NCBI RefSeq assembly: GCF_001999465.1
Contig: NZ_MQMF01000001.1
Location: 1,116,001-1,180,000 of the forward strand
Direction of reading: 5' to 3'
Length of the DNA: 64,000 nt
From: Fictibacillus arsenicus
GTDB taxonomy: Bacteria; Bacillota; Bacilli; Bacillales; Fictibacillaceae
In this document: positions 8,143 to 16,664 of the stretch, one piece after another
Position numbering within the stretch: the stretch's first letter is position 1
Layout of the letters: every line of letters starts with the position of its first letter
Notes under the pieces: model-generated
What the model was told of the DNA's origin: nothing
What the model saw: only the letters and a program-made list of their open reading frames with translations
Databases searched by the model: none
Made by a program: the position numbers and the translations under genes

Positions 8143-9762
8143 ATGGATCAGCTTACGTTAATCGTCGTCGGGGTCATTGGGTTTCTCATTTTTCTAGGTA
8201 TCGTTGGATATACACAGACTGCCTATCATTTTCGAAAATGGAACAAAGAACTGCAGCAGCTAGAAACGAACGCAGAGCAGCAGGCTTACTCACATTGGAT
8301 TCAGCGTGTCACAACTGATTACAAACAGTTCCATCTCGCCGGTGTGCCTCAGCTCAACACACAAGCGCTCATCGAAAAACATTTATATAACGAACGAATT
8401 CCGTTGCTCGGTATTTTCCGTGTTCCTGTCGGCAACATTCAAAAATTGCTGAGCCAGCTTCCGTCTTTCACCATCATCCTTGGTGTACTCGGGACTTTTA
8501 TCGGACTGACACTCTCCCTTTTATCCATGCAAGATACATTAATGACGCTTGGCACACAGCCAGCGGATTCGAATCTTACTTTGAACTCAATCATCTCATC
8601 ACTCACTGCACCTTTTGAAGGCATGAGTGTTGCCTTTTTTACGAGTATCGCTGGGATTGGGGCCGCGCTTTTTCTCAACCTGATTCAATCTGGCTTTTTT
8701 TCACAAGGAACTTCCCTTTCTTATATGCAAAACAAGCTTTTAGCAGATTGTGAAGTCTATCTTGATCACCACGTGAACAGTGTGCTCATCAACGACAAGC
8801 CTCAGGATTCTGTTGAGCGCCTGCTTGACCGTCTTGCCTCAAGAGTGGAATCTTCATTCGATAAAACACTTGGAGAGTTCGCTTCACAGATGGTGAATTT
8901 TACAGCTGGTCTGCAAAAAGCGATGGAAGACGTGAACGGTATTTTCGAAGCGCAGCGCAAGCATTCTGAACGTTTTGCCGCTTCCACCACACAGCTTGAT
9001 GAGTTCGGCCAGCGTTTTAACGAAACAACTAAAGAGCTTGGTACGATCCAAAAGACAGTCGATACAAGTATCAACGCGCTCGCTAAAAATATCTCCTCGT
9101 TCGAGCAGCAGCTTAAAACGAGCAACGATCGGCACACACAAGGTCAGCAAAAATTCGAACAGCTTATCCAGCGTTCTGATAAAATGCTTCAGGAAGCTCA
9201 GCGCCGGGCAGAAGAACATGCACAACAGATGCTTCGCGGCATGCAGGAACAGCTTCAGCACTACCAAAACCAGCATGACGCGCTCGAAAACCGCCTTGCT
9301 CAAAAGCAGGATGAGTGGCATTACCGCTATTCTGAAAAACAAGGCGAATACGGCAGAGCTTCAGCGGACTTCGCATCATCTGTCGGCCAGCTTGAAAAAA
9401 GCTTTTATTCTGCGGTTGAACATATCAAACGAGATTTTACAGACCAAGTCCGCAACATCATGGATAGCCAGAGCCGCCAACTCGCGTCCCTCTTAAATAA
9501 CTCGCAAAACCAGCACGGCCGTGATGACGATATGCGTGAACTCGCCCGTACGCTTGAGAATCTGCACCAGGGCCTAAACCGCAGCATCACTGACAACAAC
9601 CGTACCCTTTCTGATATGTATCACCTCATGCAGAGAATCTATCAAACTGCCATGAATCAATCGAATCAGGTCGTCTATGAGACTAGAATTCCCCGCCAGC
9701 CTGAATACGTTGATGATGAACGGATGCCTGAGATCTCGCAGCAGAATTTTAGGAGACGGTGA
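8143..9762 (+). CDS. ZorA-like MotA/TolQ/ExbB proton-channel subunit with long coiled-coil tail
   Basis: Stator-type ion channel subunit of 539 residues. Membrane helices: about 3-25, 104-128 (LPSFTIILGVLGTFIGLTLS) and 160-185 (GMSVAFFTSIAGIGAALFL). The conserved MotA/TolQ core is the LGTFIGL and AFFTSIAGI region. After the last helix comes a cytoplasmic region rich in Q, E, R and L, about residues 215-510, of heptad character, then a short proline/charged tail. MotA and ExbB lack such a tail, but ZorA of the Zorya anti-phage system has one. An AAGGGGTGG site precedes the ATG, and the stop overlaps the next frame. No flagellar or ton/tol genes are nearby. Ion specificity is unknown. Confidence 0.8.
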   Translation: MDQLTLIVVGVIGFLIFLGIVGYTQTAYHFRKWNKELQQLETNAEQQAYSHWIQRVTTDYKQFHLAGVPQLNTQALIEKHLYNERIPLLGIFRVPVGNIQKLLSQLPSFTIILGVLGTFIGLTLSLLSMQDTLMTLGTQPADSNLTLNSIISSLTAPFEGMSVAFFTSIAGIGAALFLNLIQSGFFSQGTSLSYMQNKLLADCEVYLDHHVNSVLINDKPQDSVERLLDRLASRVESSFDKTLGEFASQMVNFTAGLQKAMEDVNGIFEAQRKHSERFAASTTQLDEFGQRFNETTKELGTIQKTVDTSINALAKNISSFEQQLKTSNDRHTQGQQKFEQLIQRSDKMLQEAQRRAEEHAQQMLRGMQEQLQHYQNQHDALENRLAQKQDEWHYRYSEKQGEYGRASADFASSVGQLEKSFYSAVEHIKRDFTDQVRNIMDSQSRQLASLLNNSQNQHGRDDDMRELARTLENLHQGLNRSITDNNRTLSDMYHLMQRIYQTAMNQSNQVVYETRIPRQPEYVDDERMPEISQQNFRRR

Positions 9763-9767
9763 CCGGT

Positions 9768-10463
9768 ATGAAGGCGCGTAAATCGTACTACAACAGCGAC
9801 GATCAGGAGATGAAAGAAATTTTCTGGCCGAGTTTTACCGATATGATGGCGATGATGGTGCTCGTCATGGTGTTCATCGCCATACTTGCTTATGTGCAGA
9901 GCATCTACAACGCGTATGATCAGGCGCAGATTAAGCGTGAGCTCGGTCAGGTGGCTGAGGTGAAGAAGCATATCTCTGATCTCATCCAAAAACAGCTTGA
10001 GGAGAACGTAGGTAAAGATAAGATCATACGCGGTCCGAACAACACAATCTCAGTCGAAGGAAACATCCTCTTCGATACCGGAAGTGCGGATATATCTGAA
10101 AAAGGAAAGCAGGTTCTCGACCCGTTAGCCGATGCGCTTGCTGCGATCATCGAAGAGAAAGACATGAGTCAGTACCTCTACATCATCTTAATCGAAGGCC
10201 ACACCGACTCGGTTCCTTATGATAACTGGTCGCTCTCCACTCAACGTGCGGTTGCGGTCGTTGACTATCTCGGAAAAGCGAACCCGAAACTCGCTAAAAA
10301 AGAGTATGCACAGTACTTGGCTGCAACAGGCTACAGCGAATATAAGCCGATCGCAAAAGGAAATTCAGCTGATGCACTCCAAAAGAATCGCCGCATCTCT
10401 TTTCAGATCATCTTGGATGACGACAAGTGGCAAAGCAAGCTGAAGGAAATTGTAGAGCAGTAA
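9768..10463 (+). CDS. ZorB-like OmpA/MotB-domain stator protein
   Basis: Peptidoglycan-binding partner of the preceding channel protein. A single membrane helix follows WPSFTDMMAMMVLVMV; the aspartate in SFTD sits where MotB and ZorB carry the proton-accepting residue. The OmpA-like domain occupies about residues 90-225, with FDTGSADISEKGKQVL, IEGHTDSVP and KNRRISFQI. ATG 9768 (231 residues) is preferred. GTG 9759, overlapping the previous stop, is possible, but AGGAG at 9751-9755 would then be only three bases away. The two genes are clearly coupled. The next gene is an AraC regulator, so no ZorC, ZorD or ZorE homologue accompanies the pair here. Confidence 0.8.
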   Translation: MKARKSYYNSDDQEMKEIFWPSFTDMMAMMVLVMVFIAILAYVQSIYNAYDQAQIKRELGQVAEVKKHISDLIQKQLEENVGKDKIIRGPNNTISVEGNILFDTGSADISEKGKQVLDPLADALAAIIEEKDMSQYLYIILIEGHTDSVPYDNWSLSTQRAVAVVDYLGKANPKLAKKEYAQYLAATGYSEYKPIAKGNSADALQKNRRISFQIILDDDKWQSKLKEIVEQ

Positions 10464-10468
10464 ATACA

Positions 10469-10502
10469 AAAAGCATCGGTCCCTATGCCGATGCTTTCTT
10501 TT
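10469..10502. terminator. Bidirectional terminator between zorB-like and araC-type genes
   Basis: Stem AAGCATCGG (10471-10479) with CCGATGCTT (10489-10497), with A-rich and T-rich sides usable by both convergent genes. Confidence 0.8.
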
Positions 10503-10507
10503 ATCCA

Positions 10508-11377
10508 TTATTTCTTTTTAACAGGTAGCCAGATCTCACTCCGAAATGTTGGCGAAGTGGTATCTTTATCTGCGTTCCATAAAATCTCCGGTCCTTCCGT
10601 CTGTTCATAAGACGAAGAAGGAAACCACTCAGAGTAAATTCGTCCCCATACATTCTGCAGCGTTTCAGGAAACGGTCCGACCGCTTCAAAAACTGCCCAA
10701 TCCGAGGCTGCAACCTCCAGTTTCTCCAAATGACCCGGACATTCCTCCGTTGTCGCCGCACCAATATAATGATCCAGCTCACTGTTCTCAGCTAGCCTCT
10801 CTGAAAAGTTTGTTGATGCACTAATCAACCCTTTTGGCTCGACGTTCGATAAACTCTTCAACTCGTTGATCAGATCCATATTCAAACTCTGCCACATAGC
10901 CGCAATCTCAGGATTTACTCCCTCATAGATCAGTGGCACTCTTTTCTTCATTCCCACAATGTGAAATGCGTCTTTTTCGACGATCCGATAGTTCATTTCA
11001 CTTCCTCCTTTTATCGATAATTGGAAGGTCATGCGTGGATAAGCTTTTAATGAATGATCATTCTTCCTCGCTTCTGATGGCGTCACACCATGCAGCTGCT
11101 GAAACGCTTTTGTAAAAGCATCAGGTGAGCTGTACCCGAATTTTATAGCTACATCAATAATCTTTGCATCACCATGTACGAGTTCAAAAGCCGCAAGCGT
11201 CAACCTTCTCCTGCGAACATATTCAGATAACGGGACACCTGCGAGAAAAGAAAACATCCGCTTAAAATGGTACTCCGAGCACCAAGCGCGTTTTGCCACT
11301 TCCCCCATATCAATCTCATACTCTAGGTTTTCCTCCAAATACTGAATCCCATCATTCAAACGTTTAAGCGAATCCAC
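10508..11377 (-). CDS. AraC-family regulator with C-terminal GyrI-like effector domain
   Basis: 289 residues. An N-terminal double helix-turn-helix (about 1-105) shows [16 protein letters not shown] and the second helix region [20 protein letters not shown]-terminal domain (about 125-287) starts [20 protein letters not shown] and contains [20 protein letters not shown], typical of GyrI-like/AraC effector-binding domains as in Rob and BltR-type regulators. It probably senses a small hydrophobic or cationic compound and activates efflux genes. GTG 11377 has AGGAGG eight bases upstream. The minus-strand transporter gene lies upstream, separated by a terminator. Confidence 0.88.
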   Translation of the reverse strand: MDSLKRLNDGIQYLEENLEYEIDMGEVAKRAWCSEYHFKRMFSFLAGVPLSEYVRRRRLTLAAFELVHGDAKIIDVAIKFGYSSPDAFTKAFQQLHGVTPSEARKNDHSLKAYPRMTFQLSIKGGSEMNYRIVEKDAFHIVGMKKRVPLIYEGVNPEIAAMWQSLNMDLINELKSLSNVEPKGLISASTNFSERLAENSELDHYIGAATTEECPGHLEKLEVAASDWAVFEAVGPFPETLQNVWGRIYSEWFPSSSYEQTEGPEILWNADKDTTSPTFRSEIWLPVKKK

Positions 11378-11487
11378 ATCAAAACCCTCCTTTCACCAAT
11401 AAGGATAGCTGGAAATCTTGCTAGCCACCCGACAATCTATGTATCCATTCTAACGGATTTCTCTGTATCAAGAAAAATCCTTTTTTC

Positions 11488-11523
11488 CACAAAAAACAAC
11501 CGCTGCTACGGGCAACGGCTGTT
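11488..11523 (-). terminator. Terminator of the EmrE-type transporter gene
   Basis: Arms 11495-11506 and 11512-11523 pair over 12 positions with G-T wobbles (AACAGCCGTTGC with GCAGCGGTTGTT on the minus strand), followed by a T-run on that strand. Confidence 0.8.
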
Positions 11524-11585
11524 CAAAAGTTACTATATAAAAGGGGGGGTAGTACTACTATTCCCAACTCACATTTTTTTATTCA

Positions 11586-12548
11586 TCATTTTGCAAGTTT
11601 GATAGATTTTTTTTGAACAACTTCGGTTTTTCCGTAATAACTGTGTAGAAACATGCCCAGCATGATGACGAGAACTCCAAATAATGACAGCATTGTTGGC
11701 GTCGCAATCGACAACAGCCACATTTCGCCTGCCAATACGAAAATAATTTCAGCGGATTGCGTCGCTTCGACACCTGCTAGTTTCACAGGGTTGTTCGAAC
11801 AAAGATCAGTTGCTTGGAAAAAGAGTACGGTTGCGATAACGCCTGATGAGATCGCGACTAAAAAGCTTTGCCAAAGCTGGTCTGTTGTCGGTGCTCCGCC
11901 TTGAAACCAGCCGACTGCCGCAAGCACAATCCACCATGGAAGAGATGCGATGGTCATACCGAACGCCCGCTGAAACGCATCAAGTCTTTTATTCGTAACG
12001 ATCATCATCTTTCGGTTTCCGAGCGGATAGGCGATTGCCGCAATGAGAACCGGCAAAACAACATGCAGCCAAGCCGCTCCGTTCACCCCGTCCGCTTCTT
12101 GAATTTGAACAAGGCCGACACCTGCTAAAATAAGCACAGAAAAACCCAGACCTTTAAACGGAATTTTTTGCCGAGATCCTTTGTTCTTTCCTTCTCTTTC
12201 ATAAAAAAACGGAACGAGCAGTGATCCCGCGACAATCGTGATCTGCCAAGTTGCCGCAACAAGCCATGCTTCTCCAAATCCTGCTGCATAGGTAATCGGT
12301 GCATAAAACAGAACAAATCCGACTGAACTCCACAAAAACCATGTTCCAAATCGCGCTCTTAGTTCCTGAAAAACCGGCTTGATGTTTCCGCGCATCCATA
12401 CGATGATCCACAATAACGGAACCATGTAAAAAAAGCGAAGCGATGCACTCCAGTGCCAGCTTCCACCTGTTAAATCCATCGACCGGTTCAATATAAATGT
12501 GACGCCAAAGAAAAAGGCGGCAGCAATTCCCAACAATATTGGTTTCAT
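11586..12548 (-). CDS. Multidrug resistance efflux transporter family protein (DMT superfamily)
   Basis: 320-residue integral membrane protein of the drug/metabolite transporter superfamily, EmrE-like long form, with about ten hydrophobic segments in two halves. The first half begins AAAFFFGVTFILNRSMDL and includes WHWSASLRFFYMVPLLW. The second half includes GVIATVLFFQATDL and GVEATQSAEIIFVLAGE, the usual conserved loop. The substrate is not predictable. The gene runs towards the AraC regulator but has its own terminator. Confidence 0.8.
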   Translation of the reverse strand: MKPILLGIAAAFFFGVTFILNRSMDLTGGSWHWSASLRFFYMVPLLWIIVWMRGNIKPVFQELRARFGTWFLWSSVGFVLFYAPITYAAGFGEAWLVAATWQITIVAGSLLVPFFYEREGKNKGSRQKIPFKGLGFSVLILAGVGLVQIQEADGVNGAAWLHVVLPVLIAAIAYPLGNRKMMIVTNKRLDAFQRAFGMTIASLPWWIVLAAVGWFQGGAPTTDQLWQSFLVAISSGVIATVLFFQATDLCSNNPVKLAGVEATQSAEIIFVLAGEMWLLSIATPTMLSLFGVLVIMLGMFLHSYYGKTEVVQKKSIKLAK

Positions 12549-12680
12549 CCTGATGACCCCCGCTTCCCTAAAAAGTATTCATTTGTTTTGTCCATCATGT
12601 CTATAGGAATCAGACCTGAAAATGTTGAATTTATTTTACCATAGAAGAATGATTGTTTAATTGATAAAAGGAGCTGCAAA

Positions 12681-13101
12681 ATGAAAAAAATATTTTTGGC
12701 TATATTGCTCATACTGATAAGTGCCTGTTCAGTTCAAGAAACTAAAAGGTGAAGTTAAGACAGAGGCAAACACCTTCACTTTAACAGAAGTGAAACAAGC
12801 ATTTACTGATAAAGATATGAAACTTACAACAGGAGAAATGGTTTCGCAATTTAAATTAGAGAATGTGAATCAGGCTGCTTTTAATTCCGTTAGTAAAGAC
12901 CAAATCTATATTTATGAATTTCCTACTGCTGATGAAAGAATCCGAGGTTCTAAACTCATTGAAGAACAAACACAGCTGATCGACATTGCTCATTTTCCAA
13001 TCTATCTTGAACACAAAAATATACTAGTAATCTTTATGAATTATTTACCTAAAACTAATGAGTTAGAAAATAAAATACGTGATGCCCTCAAGAGTCTTTG
13101 A
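12681..13101 (+). pseudogene. Small lipoprotein interrupted by a one-base frameshift
   Basis: ATG 12681 has a good AAAGGAG site. It encodes a lipoprotein signal, MKKIFLAILLILISACS, with lipobox LISAC, but meets a TGA at 12750 after only 23 residues. The frame one base over continues GEVKTEANTFTLTEVKQAF to a TAA-free end at 13101, about 117 more residues with normal composition. Dropping one A from the four-A run at 12744-12747 joins them into one roughly 139-residue lipoprotein. This could be a real mutation or a homopolymer sequencing error. The function of the mature domain is not recognised. Confidence 0.72.
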
Positions 13102-13108
13102 GTTCAAC

Positions 13109-13140
13109 AAAAAACGCCTGGAATTTTTCATCCAAACGTT
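13109..13140 (-). terminator. Terminator after the M50-like protease gene
   Basis: Arms AACGCCTGG (13113-13121) and CCAAACGTT (13132-13140) pair with one mismatch and a wobble. A T-run follows on the minus strand. Confidence 0.6.
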
Positions 13141-13149
13141 CCACTCGTT

Positions 13150-13629
13150 TTAACCCAAAGGATTCTTCTCTATAGTTCTCTGTTTCATTACATCCCATGC
13201 CGCTTTTCCATCTGTTGGATATCCGTTGTGGTTAATCGGAATCAAGGAAAAGAATACAAAGTAGAAGGAAAAATACACAAATTGATAGGTGAAGATGCCA
13301 GCTTTTATGATTTCCATATGAATGAGCCCATTAACGATCAGCATGCTTAAGATCGTAAACAAAGGACCGCCAAGATAAACCGCTACCAAATGCCTTCTTG
13401 TATGGTTTTTCAAATTTTCATATTCACACCAGCCGTCCCAAAAGTATAGCTTTCGGATATGACATGGGCCGATCTTAAACAATCTGTTGCCGCTTCCTAT
13501 ATGGATGTGCACTTTCCCGCCCGTTACTTTTCCAAAAAAGAGATGACCTGCTTCGTGTATGAAGGTCACAATCGGTAATACAAGAAAAAACGAAAAGAAA
13601 AACTTCCACATATCCTCAAATCCAAACAT
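13150..13629 (-). CDS. M50-like membrane metalloprotease (site-2 protease family)
   Basis: 159-residue membrane protein. The zinc motif HEAGH lies in the first hydrophobic segment (PIVTFIHEAGHLFFGK). A later PINHNGYPTDGKAAWD supplies the family's second motif, in which the aspartate of DG is the third zinc ligand. Three to four membrane segments. It probably cleaves within the membrane or is a regulatory relative; the substrate is unknown. ATG 13629 is chosen because AGGAGGG lies six bases upstream, whereas the ATG at 13635 directly abuts that site. Confidence 0.75.
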   Translation of the reverse strand: MFGFEDMWKFFFSFFLVLPIVTFIHEAGHLFFGKVTGGKVHIHIGSGNRLFKIGPCHIRKLYFWDGWCEYENLKNHTRRHLVAVYLGGPLFTILSMLIVNGLIHMEIIKAGIFTYQFVYFSFYFVFFSLIPINHNGYPTDGKAAWDVMKQRTIEKNPLG

Positions 13630-13804
13630 GTACATCCCTCCTATTTCCTAGATTTTTCAATAGTTAGGTATACTGTTTCCTATATGCCAACCTCTCACAC
13701 TAGGCTTTTGACCTGAGTTTTTTACAGAAAAAGTAGGTAGAGGATGATCATCCCACTGAATTGTCCATTTATTTTACTTCGCCCATCTTTTTAACTACTA
13801 AACA

Positions 13805-13838
13805 CAAAAAAGACGAAACCCACATCCGGGTTCCGCCT
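13805..13838 (-). terminator. Terminator of the peptide-import/ggt/chromate operon
   Basis: Arms GACGAAACCC (13812-13821) and GGGTTCCGCC (13828-13837) pair with wobbles, and a run of six T follows on the minus strand. It lies five bases beyond the last stop codon. Confidence 0.8.
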
Positions 13839-13842
13839 TCCA

Positions 13843-14373
13843 TCAAGCTAAAAATACTGCTCCATATCCAAGTGATCCAATAATCACGAACACAGGAGAT
13901 ACCTTCACTTTCTCCATCAGGAAAAAGCTCAATACGGCCAAGAACAGTGTATGCATCCAGCCGACACCCGTAAAGGATTCGAAAAAGAATTGATACGCCA
14001 TGATGCCGAGCAGTACAGCGATTGTTGGCTTCACATACGCACTCATATTCTTTACTCTTGGGGAATCTTTAAATTTATAAACGAGTCCGAGGAAGGCTAC
14101 CATCAATAATAGCGAAGGGGCAACTGTGGCAAAAACACCGACTAATGCGCCGAGCCATCCACCTTCCTGAAATCCGATATAGCCTGCCATTTTCGTAGCA
14201 ATCGGTCCCGGAAGCGCGTTGCCAAGTGCTAATACTTCTGTAAATTCAGTAACAGAAAGCCACTCGTAGCGATCTACCACTTCATTTTCAATCAAGGGAA
14301 TGGAAGCAGGGCCGCCGCCATAACCTAAAATACCTGGTATGAAAAACGCGAGAAAGATGTGCCAGTATGTCAT
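13843..14373 (-). CDS. ywrA: Chromate transporter, second half-size subunit (ChrA family)
   Basis: 176 residues, one short-chain CHR domain. It carries the N-terminal GGGPASIPLIENEVV and the central GNALPGPIATKMAGYIG that define the family, then four to five membrane segments. Half-size CHR proteins work as a pair of opposite topology; the partner is the overlapping gene upstream. B. subtilis has the same pairing as ywrA/ywrB, and the choice of symbol between the two is tentative. Proposed role is chromate (or a similar oxyanion) export. It is the last gene of the operon. Confidence 0.85.
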   Translation of the reverse strand: MTYWHIFLAFFIPGILGYGGGPASIPLIENEVVDRYEWLSVTEFTEVLALGNALPGPIATKMAGYIGFQEGGWLGALVGVFATVAPSLLLMVAFLGLVYKFKDSPRVKNMSAYVKPTIAVLLGIMAYQFFFESFTGVGWMHTLFLAVLSFFLMEKVKVSPVFVIIGSLGYGAVFLA

Positions 14374-14951
14374 CCTGTTTTTTCTCCTTCCCGCACGCGT
14401 ACGACGTTTTCCTTCTTTTCTTTAACTGGACCAAATAAAGCGTATGCGAGTAATAGTCCAATTACGATGCCTGGATGCACACCAAGAAACTGTAAAAGCA
14501 AGACACCAGCAAATATGTGAATCAAGCTAATCTTTAGTCCGAGGCTCTTTTTCGAAGCATCAACGAACTGCCAAGTTAAAACGGCCAGCATGACAGCAAC
14601 TACTGGTATAACGCCTTTTGTCATGCCTTGAACCCATGACTGGTCATTATATTCTCTTAAAGAGGTCAACAATAGGATCATGAGAATAATGGTTGGCAGA
14701 ATCGTAGCCAGGAGTGCGATGGCGAGACCCAAAAACCCCGCTACACGATAGCCGATATAGCCTGCCATCTTGGTAGCGATCGGTCCCGGCAGTGTATTTC
14801 CAAGCGCCAGCACATCGCCGAACTCTTCATCGTTCATCCATTTGTATTTTCCGACTACTTCTTTATGGACTAAGGGAATAGAAGAAGGTCCTCCCCCGTA
14901 TCCAAGCATGCCTGACCGGAAAAAGGCAAGAAACAAATTGAGATAAGTCAT
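14370..14951 (-). CDS. ywrB: Chromate transporter, first half-size subunit (ChrA family)
   Basis: 193 residues with the CHR motifs GGGPSSIPLVHKEVV and GNTLPGPIATKMAGYIG, very similar to the following gene, so the pair arose by duplication. Five membrane segments and a charged C-terminal tail. Its stop overlaps the start of the second half as ATGA, so the two are made together. It follows ggt by 42 bases, repeating the ywrA-ywrB-ywrD association of B. subtilis. Confidence 0.85.
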   Translation of the reverse strand: MTYLNLFLAFFRSGMLGYGGGPSSIPLVHKEVVGKYKWMNDEEFGDVLALGNTLPGPIATKMAGYIGYRVAGFLGLAIALLATILPTIILMILLLTSLREYNDQSWVQGMTKGVIPVVAVMLAVLTWQFVDASKKSLGLKISLIHIFAGVLLLQFLGVHPGIVIGLLLAYALFGPVKEKKENVVRVREGEKTG

Positions 14952-14993
14952 GTTATCAAGTCCTTTATTCTGGGTTGTTTTTTGACGGTCTTT

Positions 14994-16646
14994 TTACCAA
15001 GCGGCAATCGAGCCATCTGTTCTTCCTTCTGTACCTCCCGCGAGCACGCCTGTTTCTGGATCTCTCCATATGATCTGGCCGCGGCCGAAGTTCCCCGAAT
15101 CCATCGCAACCTGTACATCGTGTCCCCTTCTTGCCAATTCGTCTGCAATATGAGCAGGCAATGAACGTTCAACGAGTACTTTTTTATCCTCCATCCATTG
15201 CCAGCGTGGTGCATCAAGTGAAGCTTGAGGATTCAAATGGAAATCTATCGTGTTCATCACGACCTGTACGTGACCTTGTGGCTGCATATATCCGCCCATC
15301 ACACCAAACGAACCGACTGCTTCCCCGTCTTTTGTTAAAAATCCAGGAATGATCGTATGATACGTTTTTTTACCAGGTTCGAGTGCGTTATCGTGGTCAG
15401 GATCTAATGAAAAATCGTGGCCTCTGTTCTGAAGTCCGATCCCTGTTCCAGGAACAACGACGCCTGATCCGAAGCCCATATAATTGCTTTGGATAAACGA
15501 GACCATGTTTCCATCGTCATCTGCTGTTGCTAAATAGACCGTTCCACCGCTTGGCGGGATTCCAGGCTCCGGCTGAAGAGCTTCATCCCCAATCAGCTCA
15601 CGTCTCGCTCCCGCATACTCTTCAGACAATAACCCTTCAACAGAGACTCTCATTCTTGATCGGTCGGTTACATATTTTTTAGCATCCGCAAAGCCGAGTT
15701 TAATGGCTTCAATTTGTTTATGGTACGTTTCCGCTGATTCTTTTTCTGTAAAATCAAAGCCTTTTAACGTGTTGAGTGCCATGAGTGCCACGATTCCTTG
15801 CCCGTTCGGCGGAATCTCCCACACGTCATATCCTCTATAGTTCACTTTAATGGGATCTACCCACTCTGGATAAAACCTAGCCAGATCCTCACTTCGCAGA
15901 AATCCGCCTTGAGTTTCAGAAGCTTCGGCTATTCTTTGTGCGAGAGCACCTCTGTAAAAGGATTCGCCGTTTGTTTCCGCGATCTCCCGTAAAGTCTGTG
16001 CATGGTCAGGCGAACGCCAAATCTCGCCAACTTCAGGAGCACGTCCATTAGGCGCAAAAGTTTTGAACCAGTTTTCAAATTCTTTATCTTTTAATTCCCG
16101 TTTGTAGGTTTCATAAGCTCTTTTCCAGTACTTCCCGAGAATCGGAGTCAGCGGGTAGCCTTCTTCTGCATATGAAATCGCGGGTTCGAGTACTTCTTTT
16201 AATGAAAGTTTTCCAAACCGGCTGGAGAGTTCTGCCCATGCTGCCGGTGCTCCAGGAACTGTAACGGGCAGCCAGCCAAACTTTGGCATCGTGTCAAACC
16301 CAGCCTTCTTCACTTCTTCTATGGAAATTCCCCTTGGTGCAGGACCGCTTGAATTCAAGCCGTGCAGTTCACCATTCACCCAGACGAGTGCAAAAGCATC
16401 GCCCCCGATTCCGTTTGATGTCGGTTCTACAACAGTGAGGCAAGCCGCCGTGGCGATCGCTGCATCAACCGCGTTCCCGCCTTTTTTCAAAATATCAAGA
16501 CCCGCTTGTGCCGCTAGCGGCTGGCTCGTTGCGACCATCCCCTTTTTTGCGTAAACGGTCATCCTTTGAGAAGAATAAGGGTTGTTCAATGCATTGTACG
16601 TTAGGTTTTGTTTTTTATGTGGTAATGTTTGATTCGTCTGATTCAT
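14994..16646 (-). CDS. ywrD: Gamma-glutamyltransferase-like Ntn hydrolase (YwrD-like)
   Basis: About 550 residues. GGT-fold enzymes hydrolyse or transfer the gamma-glutamyl group of glutathione and related peptides and mature by self-cleavage. The predicted cleavage/nucleophile threonine is in PSGGTVYLATADDDGN. NGIGGDAFALVW and GFGSGVVVPGTGIGLQNRG are also family-typical. No signal peptide precedes the domain, so the enzyme is probably cytoplasmic, unlike secreted Ggt. ATG 16646 sits eight bases after GAGAGG; a GTG at 16655 touches that site. The position straight after a peptide importer suggests it degrades imported gamma-glutamyl peptides. Confidence 0.88.
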   Translation of the reverse strand: MNQTNQTLPHKKQNLTYNALNNPYSSQRMTVYAKKGMVATSQPLAAQAGLDILKKGGNAVDAAIATAACLTVVEPTSNGIGGDAFALVWVNGELHGLNSSGPAPRGISIEEVKKAGFDTMPKFGWLPVTVPGAPAAWAELSSRFGKLSLKEVLEPAISYAEEGYPLTPILGKYWKRAYETYKRELKDKEFENWFKTFAPNGRAPEVGEIWRSPDHAQTLREIAETNGESFYRGALAQRIAEASETQGGFLRSEDLARFYPEWVDPIKVNYRGYDVWEIPPNGQGIVALMALNTLKGFDFTEKESAETYHKQIEAIKLGFADAKKYVTDRSRMRVSVEGLLSEEYAGARRELIGDEALQPEPGIPPSGGTVYLATADDDGNMVSFIQSNYMGFGSGVVVPGTGIGLQNRGHDFSLDPDHDNALEPGKKTYHTIIPGFLTKDGEAVGSFGVMGGYMQPQGHVQVVMNTIDFHLNPQASLDAPRWQWMEDKKVLVERSLPAHIADELARRGHDVQVAMDSGNFGRGQIIWRDPETGVLAGGTEGRTDGSIAAW

Positions 16647-16664
16647 CTTCTTCACCTCTCGTAT

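Noticed and set aside
8884-9496. Several 70-170 residue frames within the ZorA-like gene, both strands
   Set aside because: Arise from the repetitive coiled-coil codons; the ZorA-like frame has the proper start, membrane helices and coupling to the next gene.
8143-10463. Complete Zorya defence system
   Set aside because: Only the motor pair is present; neither helicase/nuclease ZorC/ZorD nor ZorE is encoded nearby.
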